Part shown: positions 56,447 through 64,000 of the stretch, one piece after another
Layout of the letters: the number at the start of each line of letters is the position of its first letter
Position numbering within the stretch: the stretch's first letter is position 1
NCBI RefSeq assembly: GCF_001894825.1
Contig: NZ_BCWY01000035.1
Coordinates: 26,626-90,625, forward strand
Direction of reading: 5' to 3'
Source: Rhodococcus jostii NBRC 16295
GTDB lineage: Bacteria; Actinomycetota; Actinomycetes; Mycobacteriales; Mycobacteriaceae
Length of the DNA: 64,000 bases
Notes under the pieces: generated by a model
The model's database searches: none
Told to the model about the DNA's origin: nothing
The model's input: only the letters and a program-made list of their open reading frames with translations
Made by a program: the position numbers and the translations under genes

Positions 56447-56461
56447 TCCCGGTCAGCGAGA
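56447..56461. promoter_or_regulatory. 15-bp inverted repeat, steroid-region site 6
   Basis: TCCCGGTCAGCGAGA fits TCYCRSTSASYGRGA at all 15 positions and lies 45 bases upstream of hsaD. Site 7 starts exactly 50 bases further. Confidence 0.65.
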
Positions 56462-56496
56462 CATCACCCGGCCAGGGCGGCCCCCGGCCCCCGGAC

Positions 56497-56511
56497 TTCC
56501 ACTGACCGAGA
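56497..56511. promoter_or_regulatory. 15-bp inverted repeat, steroid-region site 7
   Basis: TTCCACTGACCGAGA fits TCYCRSTSASYGRGA at 14 of 15 positions, 89 bases upstream of hsaB in the hsaD/hsaB divergent gap. Confidence 0.6.
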
Positions 56512-56599
56512 CGGCATCTCGTGACCGTTTCGGGGTGTCCCTAGCCTCGGTGGAGTCGTCGAATCGGTCGGCGACGCAAGAGCAATCGGAGGCGGTCTG

Positions 56600-57136
56600 A
56601 TGTCACCCGAACCGGCCGAGGCCCGGCCCGGAACACGCGCGGACGCACCCTCACCCGACGAGATGCGCCGCGCCCTCGGCCAATTCGCCAGCGGGGTCAC
56701 GGTGGTGACCGGGCTCGATTCGGACGGTCCGGTGGGGTTCACGTGTCAGTCGTTCGCGTCGGTGTCGCTCGAGCCGCCGCTGATCCTGTTCTGCGCCGAT
56801 CACCGCGGTCGGGCATGGCCGCGCATCCGCCGGTCGGGGCGGTTCACGATCAACGTGTTGCGCGAGGACCAGACGGACCTGTGCTTACGCTTCGGCTCGA
56901 GCCGGGGCACCAAGTTCGACGGACTGTCCTGGGAGTCGTCCCGGTGGTCGACGCCGTCGCTGCCCGGGGTCCTGCTGCGCGTGCACGCGGACGTGCAGTC
57001 GGTGCACACCGCCGGCGATCACGACGTCGTGATTGGACGCGTTCTCGAACTCGAGTCGGTGTGCGAGGAGCGTCCGATGGTGTTCTTCCGGGGCGGTTTC
57101 GGCCTCGGTGCCGCTTCGCGACCCGTGCGCGCGTAG
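56600..57136 (+). CDS. hsaB: Flavin reductase of the 3-HSA monooxygenase
   Basis: 178 residues. Reduces FMN/FAD with NADH for HsaA. ALGQFASGVTVVTGLDSDGPVGFTCQSFASVSLEPPLILFC is the flavin reductase (HpaC-like) signature, and HDVVIGRVLELE the C-terminal conserved stretch. GGAGGCGG precedes the ATG. It is the only hsaB in the window, so it would have to serve both HsaA-type oxygenases. Its stop codon lies in a family P palindrome shared with the convergent iclR-type gene. Confidence 0.88.
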   Translation: MSPEPAEARPGTRADAPSPDEMRRALGQFASGVTVVTGLDSDGPVGFTCQSFASVSLEPPLILFCADHRGRAWPRIRRSGRFTINVLREDQTDLCLRFGSSRGTKFDGLSWESSRWSTPSLPGVLLRVHADVQSVHTAGDHDVVIGRVLELESVCEERPMVFFRGGFGLGAASRPVRA

Positions 57137-57166
57137 CGAGTCCGGAGACTCGTCAACCACGCACGG
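57123..57166. repeat. Intergenic palindrome, family P copy 4
   Basis: CCGTGCG (57123) and CGCACGG (57160-57166) with inner GAGT/ACTC stem; right half is base-for-base like copy 2 over CTCGTCAACCACGCACGGGC. It supplies the last codons and stop of hsaB and reaches the stop of the convergent IclR gene, so it probably terminates both. Confidence 0.75.
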
Positions 57167-57169
57167 GCG

Positions 57170-58063
57170 CTAGAGCCATTGACCCGACTGCACGGCGAGG
57201 AGCTGGTCGAGGGTCTCCGTGGACCACGAGCTGTCGGGGATCTCCGCGGTCCTGCGGCCGCGACGGGGGGTGCCCAGTTCGGGGTGCAACGTCCGGGTGA
57301 CCTCCCGGGCGGCGTCGACGACGAGCGGGGCGACCCGTTCGAGCTGGACGGTGCGCGCGTCCCCGCACAGCGAGATGCCGGCCACCGGTCCGTCGGCGCT
57401 GCGGACCGCGACACCGACGCAGCCGATTCCGCGTACCGCTTCACCGCGCTCGAACGCGAGACCGCGGCGCTGCCGAATCCGGTTGAGCTCCTGGTGCAGT
57501 GTGGACAGCTCGGTGATCGTGCGGTCCGTGCTCCGGTTGAGCCGCGGCCCGTACATGCCGTCGACCTGTTCCGGGTCGACCCACGCGAGCATCGCCTTGC
57601 CGCCCGCAGTCGTGTAGGCGGGGACACGCCCACCCACCCGGGACGGCAGGGTGGCGGCCATCCGCCCGCCCACCTTGTCCAGGTACACGCTCTCCGCGCC
57701 GTCGAGGACGGCGAGGTGCACCACCATTCCGGTCTGCATGTGCAGCTCGTGTAGCAGCGGCGCCGCGGCCGCCCGGACCTGGCTGTGTCCGTTGTCGCCG
57801 CCGCCGAGCCCCATCGCGCGCCGTCCGAGGCAGTAACCGAAGCTCGCGTGATCGACCCAGTCGAGGCGGACGAGCTGGTCGAGGATGCGGTGCACGGTGG
57901 ACCGCGGCAGGCGGGTGCGGCACGCGACCTCCTCGAGGGTCAGACGCGACGTGCGGCCGTCGAACGCGTCGAGGATCAGTGTCATCCGCTCGACCATCGA
58001 CGGGGGCAGATCCTTCTTCGCAGCGGGTACCGACAGTGCATCATCCGAATCGACGACAGTCAT
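57170..58063 (-). CDS. IclR-family transcriptional regulator
   Basis: 297 residues. The N-terminal winged helix reads RLTLEEVACRTRLPRSTVHRIL; the C-terminal IclR effector domain contains LHMQTGMVVHLAVLDGAESVYLDKVGG, RVPAYTTAGGKAMLAW and RGIGCVGVAVR. GGAGG lies five bases before ATG 58063. It lies next to hsaB and divergent from a luciferase-like gene. IclR proteins often control catabolic operons with small-molecule inducers, so it is the leading candidate for the 15-bp repeat; no binding evidence exists in sequence. Confidence 0.88.
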   Translation of the reverse strand: MTVVDSDDALSVPAAKKDLPPSMVERMTLILDAFDGRTSRLTLEEVACRTRLPRSTVHRILDQLVRLDWVDHASFGYCLGRRAMGLGGGDNGHSQVRAAAAPLLHELHMQTGMVVHLAVLDGAESVYLDKVGGRMAATLPSRVGGRVPAYTTAGGKAMLAWVDPEQVDGMYGPRLNRSTDRTITELSTLHQELNRIRQRRGLAFERGEAVRGIGCVGVAVRSADGPVAGISLCGDARTVQLERVAPLVVDAAREVTRTLHPELGTPRRGRRTAEIPDSSWSTETLDQLLAVQSGQWL

Positions 58064-58174
58064 CGACGCCTCCAAATATCCTGGTCACACGCATACGTCC
58101 GACGAAAATTGAAATGAATTCTTAAAATACTAACAGCCGTCCGCGCCGCTGGGAAGAAATCGGACAACCACCGC

Positions 58175-58189
58175 GTCCGGTCACCGGGA
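58175..58189. promoter_or_regulatory. 15-bp inverted repeat, steroid-region site 8
   Basis: GTCCGGTCACCGGGA fits TCYCRSTSASYGRGA at 13 of 15 positions, with the same two first-base mismatches as site 3. It lies 77 bases upstream of the luciferase-like gene and 112 bases from iclR-type start. Confidence 0.5.
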
Positions 58190-58265
58190 ATACCCGCGCA
58201 GCCGTCGGGTACCTCGAGTACAACGGTGACCACACACCGATCCCCGACAGCGGAGTCACCCACAG

Positions 58266-59162
58266 ATGCACATAGGAATCGCGCCGCCCATCGTCATCGC
58301 GCACCCCTCCGTCCGCGCCGACTGGGAACTCGGCGCCGGAATCGCGGAGTTGACCGCGATCGCCCGGACCGCCGACCGCCTCGGCTATCACCACCTCACC
58401 TGCAGCGAGCATGTCGCTGTGCCCACCGACGTCGCCGTCGAGCGCGGCGGCACCTACTGGGACCCGCTCGCGACCCTCGGGTTCCTTGCCGCCCACACCA
58501 CCGGCATCCGCCTGGCCACGCAGGTTCTGGTACTCGGGTACCACCATCCGCTGGAGATCGCCAAGCGGTACGGCACGCTCGACGTCGTCAGCGGCGGCCG
58601 GCTCGTGCTGGGGCTGGGCGTGGGCAGCCTGCGCGAGGAATTCGACCTGCTCGGCGCCCACTTCGACGACCGCGGTGCCCGCGCCGACGACGCCCTCGCG
58701 GCGCTGCGTGCCTCACTGTCGCGGTCGCGGCCCGAGTACCACGGCACGTTCTACGACTTCGATGCCGTCGTCGTCGAACCGCATGCCGTCCAGCCGCGAG
58801 TCCCGTTGTGGGTCGGCGGGCGAACCCTGCGGTCGCTGCGCCGCGCCGCGACACTCGGCGACGGGTGGGTGCCGTTCGGTCTCTCCCTCGACGAGCTGTG
58901 CGCTCTACTCGGCAAGGTCGAACTCCCCGAGAATTTCGAGGTGGTCCTCAGCGCGGGAGCACCGCTCGATCCGATCGGCTCCCGCGACACCGTGGCGCGC
59001 GCCCTCGAACGACGCCGCGACGCCGGCACCACCGTCGTCAGCGCCACCCTCGCGTCCACGAGCGCGTCCCACTACTGCGAGCAACTGGACGCCCTCCGGC
59101 AGCTCGGCGACCAACTCGGACTCGCGTTCCGCACCCCCACCGAAGACAGGATCCGCCCGTGA
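58266..59162 (+). CDS. LLM-class F420-type oxidoreductase
   Basis: 298 residues with MHIGIAPPIV, LTCSEHVAVPTDVA, TQVLVLGYHHPLEIAKRYGTLDVVSGGRLVLGLGVGSLREEF, the standard luciferase-like barrel pattern of actinobacterial F420-linked enzymes. First of a two-gene unit: its stop overlaps the SnoaL-like GTG start (GTGA). A comparable luciferase-like/SnoaL pair is at 23.5-24.8 kb. Reaction unknown. Confidence 0.82.
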   Translation: MHIGIAPPIVIAHPSVRADWELGAGIAELTAIARTADRLGYHHLTCSEHVAVPTDVAVERGGTYWDPLATLGFLAAHTTGIRLATQVLVLGYHHPLEIAKRYGTLDVVSGGRLVLGLGVGSLREEFDLLGAHFDDRGARADDALAALRASLSRSRPEYHGTFYDFDAVVVEPHAVQPRVPLWVGGRTLRSLRRAATLGDGWVPFGLSLDELCALLGKVELPENFEVVLSAGAPLDPIGSRDTVARALERRRDAGTTVVSATLASTSASHYCEQLDALRQLGDQLGLAFRTPTEDRIRP

Positions 59163-59641
59163 CCGGCACCGAAGAACTCGTCCGCACACTCGTCGCACGC
59201 GTAAGCGCGCTCGAGGACAAACTCGCCATCCTCGAACTGATGACCGCCTACGGTCCCGCCATCGACAGCGGTTCCGCCGACGCGGTCGCGCGGCTGTGGA
59301 CCGAGGACGGCGTGTACGACGTCGACACCGGGGTGATGCGCGGGCATGCCGCGATCACTGCGATGGTGCAGTCGGAGGCTCATCAGGGATGGATCGGCGG
59401 CGGCTGCGCGCACATGCTCGAGCCCGGGCACGTACGAGTCGACGGTGACACCGCCGTGGCCACCTGCAAGTCGCAGTTGATCATTCACGACGACAACGGG
59501 TTCCGGGTCCACCGGATCACGGCGAACCGGTGGGAACTCGCCAAGATCGACGACGAGTGGAAGGTGACCCGCCGGATCAATCGGCTGCTCGACGGCCGCG
59601 AGGAGGCGCGCACCCTGCTCGCCGAGGGTGTACGCGCCTGA
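59159..59641 (+). CDS. SnoaL-like / NTF2-fold protein
   Basis: 160 residues. VSALEDKLAILELMTAYGPAIDSGSADAVARLWTEDGVYD and MRGHAAITAMV are typical of SnoaL_4-type proteins; KVTRRINRLLDGREEARTLL ends the chain. It starts at the GTGA overlap with the luciferase-like gene and ends before a strong hairpin. Family members include cyclases, dehydratases and steroid isomerases. The activity cannot be assigned. Confidence 0.8.
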   Translation: MTGTEELVRTLVARVSALEDKLAILELMTAYGPAIDSGSADAVARLWTEDGVYDVDTGVMRGHAAITAMVQSEAHQGWIGGGCAHMLEPGHVRVDGDTAVATCKSQLIIHDDNGFRVHRITANRWELAKIDDEWKVTRRINRLLDGREEARTLLAEGVRA

Positions 59642-59655
59642 GAGCGTTCCATCGC

Positions 59656-59693
59656 ACGACACGAGGCCCGCACTGCTGCGGGCCTCGTGTCGT
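59656..59693. terminator. Strong bidirectional hairpin terminator
   Basis: A perfect 16-17 bp stem (CGACACGAGGCCCGCA at 59657-59672 and its complement at 59677-59692) with a four-base loop CTGC, between the convergent SnoaL-like and MFS genes. Confidence 0.88.
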
Positions 59694-59704
59694 CGGCGTA
59701 AAGG

Positions 59705-61177
59705 TCAGGCGACCATCTCTGTCTTCGGCGCCGCCACGTCGGCGGGGCGGTCGATCTTGTTGCGGGTAAGCAGAAGTCCCATCACCGCGGCCAGCAGTCC
59801 GGCGACGGCCAGCGTGCAGAAGGCGTAGACGAAGCCCTTCTCCGAGTACTGTGCGGCGCGGCCCACCAGCACGACACCGGGGATCGCGACGATCGCGATC
59901 ATCACCTGGCTGCCGATCGCGCTGCCCAGCGAGCCCGACAGGTTGAGCATCCCGCCGGCGATGCCCTGCGTCTGCGCGGGCACGGTGCGCATGATGAGGT
60001 TCGGCAGCGTCGCCGACGCGGAACCGAGGCCGAGGCCGATCACCAACTGCCCGAACATCATCTGGGCCGTCGAGTCGTGCAGGGTGGCGAGCAGGACCGA
60101 ACCGAGCGAGAGGCAGGCGCCGCCGAACACCAGAACCGGCGCGGGGCCGATGCGTCGGGTGAAATACCCTCCGACCGGGCCGGCGATCATCGACACGACG
60201 CCCGTGGGGACGGTGTAGATCGCCACGGCGAGGGCGGTGACACCGAATCCGTAGCCGAGACCGAGGTCGGGATCGGTCATCACGAACATCGGGATGAGCA
60301 TCGAATGGCTGACCAGCACGAATTGGACGAAACCGCTGGCCGCCAGGGTTTTCGCGACGGGCCCGTGCTTCAGCATCTGCAGATCGATGAGCGGTTCCTT
60401 CGGCGTGCGCTCGTACACCAGCCAAGCAGCGAGGATGGCGAGACCGCCGCCCACGCAGAGAAGCGTTTGCGGTGCCGTGTACCCCCACGCGGTGGCCTTG
60501 CCGATGCCGAACAGCAGCACGAAGGCGCCGAGGCCGAGGATGACCGCGCCGAGCACGTCGAGCTTCGACTTGGTGCGCAGGGTGGTCTCGGGAACGAAGA
60601 TCGCGACCGCGATCCCGACGACCGCCACGTGAATGAGTTGCGCCCAGAACACCCCGGTGTAGCCGAAGTGGTCGATGAGGTAGCCGCCGATGATCGGACC
60701 GAGGATGGTGCTGGCGCCCATGCCCGTCGCGACGAAGCCGACCGCCACCGGGATGATCGCCGGCGGCATGACGTCGCGGATCAATCCGTAGGCGAGGACG
60801 AGGATCGCCATGCCCGCACCCTGGAGTCCGCGCCCGACGAGGAAGAGTTCGAAGTTGGGGGCCAGCGCGCCGAGTAATGATCCGGCGCCGAACACCGCCG
60901 CGGACACGAGCATCATCCGCTTCTTGCCGTAGATGTCGCCGAGTTTGCCGACGAGGGGTGTCGAGGCGGCGAGCATGAGGGTGACGATCGTGATCACCCA
61001 GCCGACGTTCGCGGTGCCGAAGTGTTTCGCGATCTCCGGCAGCGCCGGGGTGACGAAGTTGTAGGCGAGCGGGATGACTTCGACCAGAAGGATGATCAGG
61101 GCCAGGAGGGCGAACGACTTGCGGCGCGAGAGCGGTGCGCGCTCCGCCTCGCCTGGGGACAGGGGCATGTTATGCAT
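59705..61177 (-). CDS. MFS transporter (DHA2-like), candidate steroid transporter
   Basis: 490 residues with 12-14 hydrophobic helices. LGDIYGKKRMML is the MFS motif A loop and GPIIGGYLIDHFGYTGVFW the motif C region, as in the EmrB/QacA-type branch. ATG 61177 has GGAG six bases upstream; ATG 61168 is an alternative. It is divergent from a Hsd4A-like SDR and has a 15-bp repeat in its promoter. Uptake or export of bile-acid intermediates is likely by context; R. jostii is known to use an MFS protein (CamM) for such metabolites. Confidence 0.83.
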   Translation of the reverse strand: MHNMPLSPGEAERAPLSRRKSFALLALIILLVEVIPLAYNFVTPALPEIAKHFGTANVGWVITIVTLMLAASTPLVGKLGDIYGKKRMMLVSAAVFGAGSLLGALAPNFELFLVGRGLQGAGMAILVLAYGLIRDVMPPAIIPVAVGFVATGMGASTILGPIIGGYLIDHFGYTGVFWAQLIHVAVVGIAVAIFVPETTLRTKSKLDVLGAVILGLGAFVLLFGIGKATAWGYTAPQTLLCVGGGLAILAAWLVYERTPKEPLIDLQMLKHGPVAKTLAASGFVQFVLVSHSMLIPMFVMTDPDLGLGYGFGVTALAVAIYTVPTGVVSMIAGPVGGYFTRRIGPAPVLVFGGACLSLGSVLLATLHDSTAQMMFGQLVIGLGLGSASATLPNLIMRTVPAQTQGIAGGMLNLSGSLGSAIGSQVMIAIVAIPGVVLVGRAAQYSEKGFVYAFCTLAVAGLLAAVMGLLLTRNKIDRPADVAAPKTEMVA

Positions 61178-61249
61178 ATGTGGCTCCGGGGGATTCGTGA
61201 GGATCGGCACGCCCAACCTGACATGCGGCCCAGTGACGTCGACCACAGT

Positions 61250-61264
61250 TCCCACTCACCGAGA
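61250..61264. promoter_or_regulatory. 15-bp inverted repeat, steroid-region site 9
   Basis: TCCCACTCACCGAGA fits TCYCRSTSASYGRGA at all 15 positions, 73 bases upstream of the MFS gene in the divergent gap to the Hsd4A-like SDR. Confidence 0.65.
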
Positions 61265-61346
61265 CCTGCCCGCAGCCGGTGCCTCCGAGGACTAAGCGAC
61301 ACCGTAATTAGAAAACATTCCTGCACTAGATACCGCTCATGTAGTG

Positions 61347-61356
61347 ACTGATCAGT
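61347..61356. promoter_or_regulatory. ACTGATCAGT palindrome in AT-rich promoter
   Basis: A perfect ten-base palindrome in a low-GC stretch (about 61300-61395) upstream of the Hsd4A-like SDR start. The form is common among TetR operators. Regulator unknown. Confidence 0.4.
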
Positions 61357-61408
61357 AGTTCATGCGATACAACTAGAATGAAATCTAATTTTCTCGACAG
61401 GAGCCCCC

Positions 61409-62344
61409 ATGAAGGAATCACTCAACCTCGCCGGACGCACCGCCGTCGTCACCGGTGCCGGCGCAGGTCTCGGCCGGGCCGAGGCCCTCGCGCTCGCGGC
61501 CGCCGGTGCGGCGGTCGTCGTCAACGACATAGGCGACGGCGCACACGAGGTGGCCGCGGAGATCACGGCGGCAGGCGGCCGGGCAACCTCAGTGACCGGC
61601 GACGTGTCCGACTGGGCGCTGGGCGAACGCCTCGTGCACGAGGCCGTCAGCACCTTCGGATCGATGGACATCCTCGTCAACAACGCCGGAATCCTGCGCG
61701 ACAAGATGATTTTCAACCTCTCCGAATCCGACTGGGACGACGTCATCCGCGTCCACCTCAAGGGGCACGCCGCCACGTCACGCGCCGCGGCCGTGCACTG
61801 GCGCGAGGCGAGCAAGGCCGCCGGAGGTCCGGTGTACGGGCGGGTCGTCAACACGTCGTCGGAGGCATTCCTGTTCGGGTCGGCGGGACAGCCCAACTAC
61901 TCGGCCGCGAAGGCGGGGATCACCGCACTCACGCTGTCGACCGCACAGGGACTGTCCCGCTACGGAGTACGGGCCAACGCGATCTGCCCGCGAGGGAGGA
62001 CTGCCATGACGGCCGACGCCTTCGGCGAGAACACGGCCGATGCAGGACTCGACCCCCTGTCCCCCGAACGGGTCGCCACCCTCGTCCACTACCTGTCCTC
62101 GCCCGCGTCCGACGAAATCAACGGCCAGGTCTTCGTCGTGTACGGGAAGATGGTCGCTTTGATGGAGGCGCCGAAGGTCGAGAACCGTTTCGACGCAGCG
62201 GGTTCCGAATTCACCCCGGAGGAGCTCGACGGCCTCCTCACGCCCTATTTCGCCGGCCGCGGACCGTACGAGAACTACGCCGCGTTCAGCGTCGCAGAAT
62301 TGGAGAAGGTCGCGCTGGCGACCGGCGACACGGCCGGTGTCTGA
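61409..62344 (+). CDS. Hsd4A-like 3-hydroxyacyl-CoA dehydrogenase (SDR)
   Basis: 311 residues. TGAGAGLGRAEALALAAAGAAVVVNDIG, NNAGILRDKMIFNLSESDWDDVIRVHLKGHA and YSAAKAGI are the hallmarks of the 17beta-HSD4/MFE-2 dehydrogenase domain; the C-terminal extension past residue 250 is also typical. In M. tuberculosis the Hsd4A (ChsB1) enzyme oxidises the steroid side-chain 3-hydroxyacyl-CoA. Here it is a good candidate for the dehydrogenase between the MaoC hydratase and the FadA5-like thiolase. Start has CAGGAG upstream. Confidence 0.85.
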   Translation: MKESLNLAGRTAVVTGAGAGLGRAEALALAAAGAAVVVNDIGDGAHEVAAEITAAGGRATSVTGDVSDWALGERLVHEAVSTFGSMDILVNNAGILRDKMIFNLSESDWDDVIRVHLKGHAATSRAAAVHWREASKAAGGPVYGRVVNTSSEAFLFGSAGQPNYSAAKAGITALTLSTAQGLSRYGVRANAICPRGRTAMTADAFGENTADAGLDPLSPERVATLVHYLSSPASDEINGQVFVVYGKMVALMEAPKVENRFDAAGSEFTPEELDGLLTPYFAGRGPYENYAAFSVAELEKVALATGDTAGV

Positions 62345-62369
62345 GCCACACTCGCAGAAGGAGCACAGG

Positions 62370-63113
62370 ATGAGGCTGCACGGAAAGACGGCGATCGTGA
62401 CCGGCGGCGCCGGCGGAATCGGACGGGCGATCACGACCGTGTTCGTCCGCGAGGGCGCGAACGTCCTGTTCGTCGACATCGACGACGGACGAGGCAAGGA
62501 CCTCGAGAGGGACCTGGGAGCGACCGCCCGCTTCCTGAAGGTCGACATCTCCCGGCGCGAATCCGCCGAGCAGATCCGGGACGCCGCCGTCGACGCGTTC
62601 GGATCCGTGGACGTCCTCATCAACAACGCGCACGCGTCGCGCCAGGCACTGCTCGTCGACCAGACCCAGGAGATGTTCGACCTCTCCTTCCAGACCGGGT
62701 TCTATCCCGTGGTGCACCTGATGCAGGCGTGCTACCAGCAGCTGAAGGCGGCGAAGGGTTCGGTGATCAACTTCGCGTCCGGGTCCGGCCTCGACGGAAT
62801 GCCCACCCAGACGTCGTACGCCGCCGCGAAGGAGGCGATCCGCGGGGTCAGCCGCGTGGCGGCCAACGAGTGGGCGGCCGATCAGATCAGGGTCAACGTG
62901 ATCTGCCCGTTCGCCGCGACCGAGGGCGTCCTCGCCTGGCAGGAGAAATTCCCCGAACGCGCCGCCGCCGCCGTCGCGAAGGTCCCGCTCCAGCGCATCG
63001 GCGATCCCGAGACGGACATCGCGCCCGTCGCGGTGTTCCTCGCCTCCGACGATTCCCGGTACATGACCGGACAGACTTTGATGGCGGACGGCGGCAGCAT
63101 CAAGCTGCGCTGA
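62370..63113 (+). CDS. SDR oxidoreductase with altered NNAG motif
   Basis: 247 residues with TGGAGGIGRAI, NNAHASRQA in place of NNAG, FASGSGLDG and YAAAK. It shares with the SDR at 16004 the changed fourth base of the NNAG motif and the SF.TG......MQ.C helix, so the pair are probably paralogues acting on related substrates. AAGGAG lies seven bases before the ATG; 25 bases after the Hsd4A-like gene. A hydroxysteroid dehydrogenase role is an inference. Confidence 0.8.
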   Translation: MRLHGKTAIVTGGAGGIGRAITTVFVREGANVLFVDIDDGRGKDLERDLGATARFLKVDISRRESAEQIRDAAVDAFGSVDVLINNAHASRQALLVDQTQEMFDLSFQTGFYPVVHLMQACYQQLKAAKGSVINFASGSGLDGMPTQTSYAAAKEAIRGVSRVAANEWAADQIRVNVICPFAATEGVLAWQEKFPERAAAAVAKVPLQRIGDPETDIAPVAVFLASDDSRYMTGQTLMADGGSIKLR

Positions 63114-63136
63114 TCCGCCCGGACAGGAGAACAACG

Positions 63137-63973
63137 ATGGAAGGCTTCGAGGGCCGAGTCGCCCTGATCACCGGAGGCGCCCGCGGCCAGGGCCGCAGCC
63201 ACGCGGTCGCGCTGGCCGAACGCGGAGCAGACATAGTTCTGTGCGACCGCTGCGAGGACAGCCCGGCGGTGAACTACCCCCTGGCCACCGCGGCCGATCT
63301 CGACGAGACCGCCGAACTGGTCCGCGCCACCGGCCGCCGGTGCCTCACCGCCAAGGCGGACACGGCCGATCGCGGCGCGATGGACGCACTGGTCGCCGAG
63401 GCCGAGTCCGAATTCGGGCGGATCGACATCGCGGTCGCGAATGCGGGGGTCTCGGTGGCCGCCCCGGTGCAGTCGCTCACGCAGGAGCAGTGGTCGGAGG
63501 CGATCGGTTCCAACCTCACCGGCGTCTTCAACACCGTCGGAGCGGTGGCGCCCGGGATGATCTGGCGCGGTTACGGGCGCATCGTCACCATCTCGTCGAT
63601 GCTGGGCCGGGCCGGCAACACCAACATGGCCGCGTACGGTGCGTCGAAGTGGGGCGTCATCGGGCTCACCAAGAGCGCCGCGCTCGACCTCGCCCCGCAC
63701 GGGATCACCGTGAATGCGATTGCACCGGGCAACATCTCGACACCGATGATTCACAACGACGCCCTCTACCGGATGATGCGGCCCGACCTCGAAGCGCCCG
63801 GCGCGGACGATGTGGAACCGGTGTTCCGCAGCCTGCACGCCCAGCCCGTCGCGTGGTTGGACGCTTTCGAGATCACCCGGGTGGTGCTGTTCTTCGCCGC
63901 GGAGGGCAGCGCACACATCAGCGGCACCGTGCTGCCCGTCGATGCGGGCAATGCCGCGCGGGTGACTGGCTGA
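63137..63973 (+). CDS. Mycofactocin-coupled-type SDR
   Basis: 278 residues. GGARGQGRSHAVALAERGADIVLCD and the insert ending YPLATAADLDETAELVRA are the mycofactocin-SDR signature; ANAGVS and YGASK follow. It is the third SDR of a plus-strand run (23-base gap, ACAGGAG ribosome site) and differs from the 29614 SDR only as a family member. Oxidation of a ring hydroxyl (for instance C7 or C12 of a bile acid) is a plausible job. Confidence 0.83.
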   Translation: MEGFEGRVALITGGARGQGRSHAVALAERGADIVLCDRCEDSPAVNYPLATAADLDETAELVRATGRRCLTAKADTADRGAMDALVAEAESEFGRIDIAVANAGVSVAAPVQSLTQEQWSEAIGSNLTGVFNTVGAVAPGMIWRGYGRIVTISSMLGRAGNTNMAAYGASKWGVIGLTKSAALDLAPHGITVNAIAPGNISTPMIHNDALYRMMRPDLEAPGADDVEPVFRSLHAQPVAWLDAFEITRVVLFFAAEGSAHISGTVLPVDAGNAARVTG

Positions 63974-64000
63974 CGCCCCGTGAGTACTTGTTAACGTGGG

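Overview
The window is high-GC, densely coded DNA with actinobacterial gene content: DUF3558-type lipoprotein, cystathionine beta-synthase, PknK-like kinase, mycofactocin-type dehydrogenases, F420-type luciferase-like enzymes and a steroid catabolic cluster of the mycobacterial/rhodococcal kind. GTG and TTG starts and 1-4 base start/stop overlaps are common. The genes fit a Rhodococcus close to R. jostii or R. opacus. That genus assignment is inference from gene content, not from a database match.

Layout. (1) 1-14.8 kb is ordinary chromosome: ilvA (cut at the left edge), metB, a lipoprotein, cbs, a GDSL hydrolase and fadA3 (order recalls the M. tuberculosis fadA3-cbs-metB block), then a Bax-inhibitor-like membrane protein, an RsmC-like methyltransferase, a nitroreductase, a kinase/STAND regulator, a flavodoxin-fold protein and a class II glutamine amidotransferase. 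(2) 14.8-42.3 kb and 47.7-64 kb form one large steroid catabolic region. (3) 42.5-47.6 kb separates its two parts and has no visible steroid function: a secreted hydrolase, an LtrA-like membrane protein, a DUF427 protein and a compact three-gene operon around a PEP/phosphohistidine protein with its own 31-bp palindrome.

How the steroid genes fit together. Ring opening: KstD (36.4 kb, KstD1 type; and 53.8 kb, M. tuberculosis KstD type) makes the 1-ene; KshA (39.3 kb) with reductase KshB (14.8 kb) hydroxylates C9. Ring A: HsaA (38 kb) with HsaB (56.6 kb), then HsaC, HsaD, HsaE, HsaF and HsaG (48.8-56.4 kb). Side chain: a FadA5-type thiolase, a fused FadE34-type acyl-CoA dehydrogenase, a MaoC hydratase, a thioesterase and an SDR (29.6-35.4 kb) make a full beta-oxidation turn for a five-carbon side chain. 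An igr-like operon (two acyl-CoA dehydrogenases, ChsH2, ChsH1, Ltp2; 17.7-23.4 kb) then removes the remaining three carbons. Two CoA ligases, a Hsd4A-like SDR, further SDRs and an MFS transporter complete the set. FadE34 plus FadA5 plus many hydroxysteroid-type SDRs, with no Cyp125 or Mce genes in view, points to a C24 bile acid (cholate-type) pathway rather than whole cholesterol; this is an inference.

Regulation. A TetR/KstR-like and an IclR-like regulator lie in the region. A 15-bp inverted repeat, TCYCRSTSASYGRGA, recurs at nine sites in seven of the divergent intergenic gaps of the steroid region and was not noticed in the housekeeping part; it is the strongest unexplained signal here. 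Two families of intergenic palindromes sit at gene ends (four copies and two copies) and probably act as terminators. No gene-free stretch reaches 300 bases. No tRNA, rRNA, CRISPR, insertion sequence or phage gene was seen.
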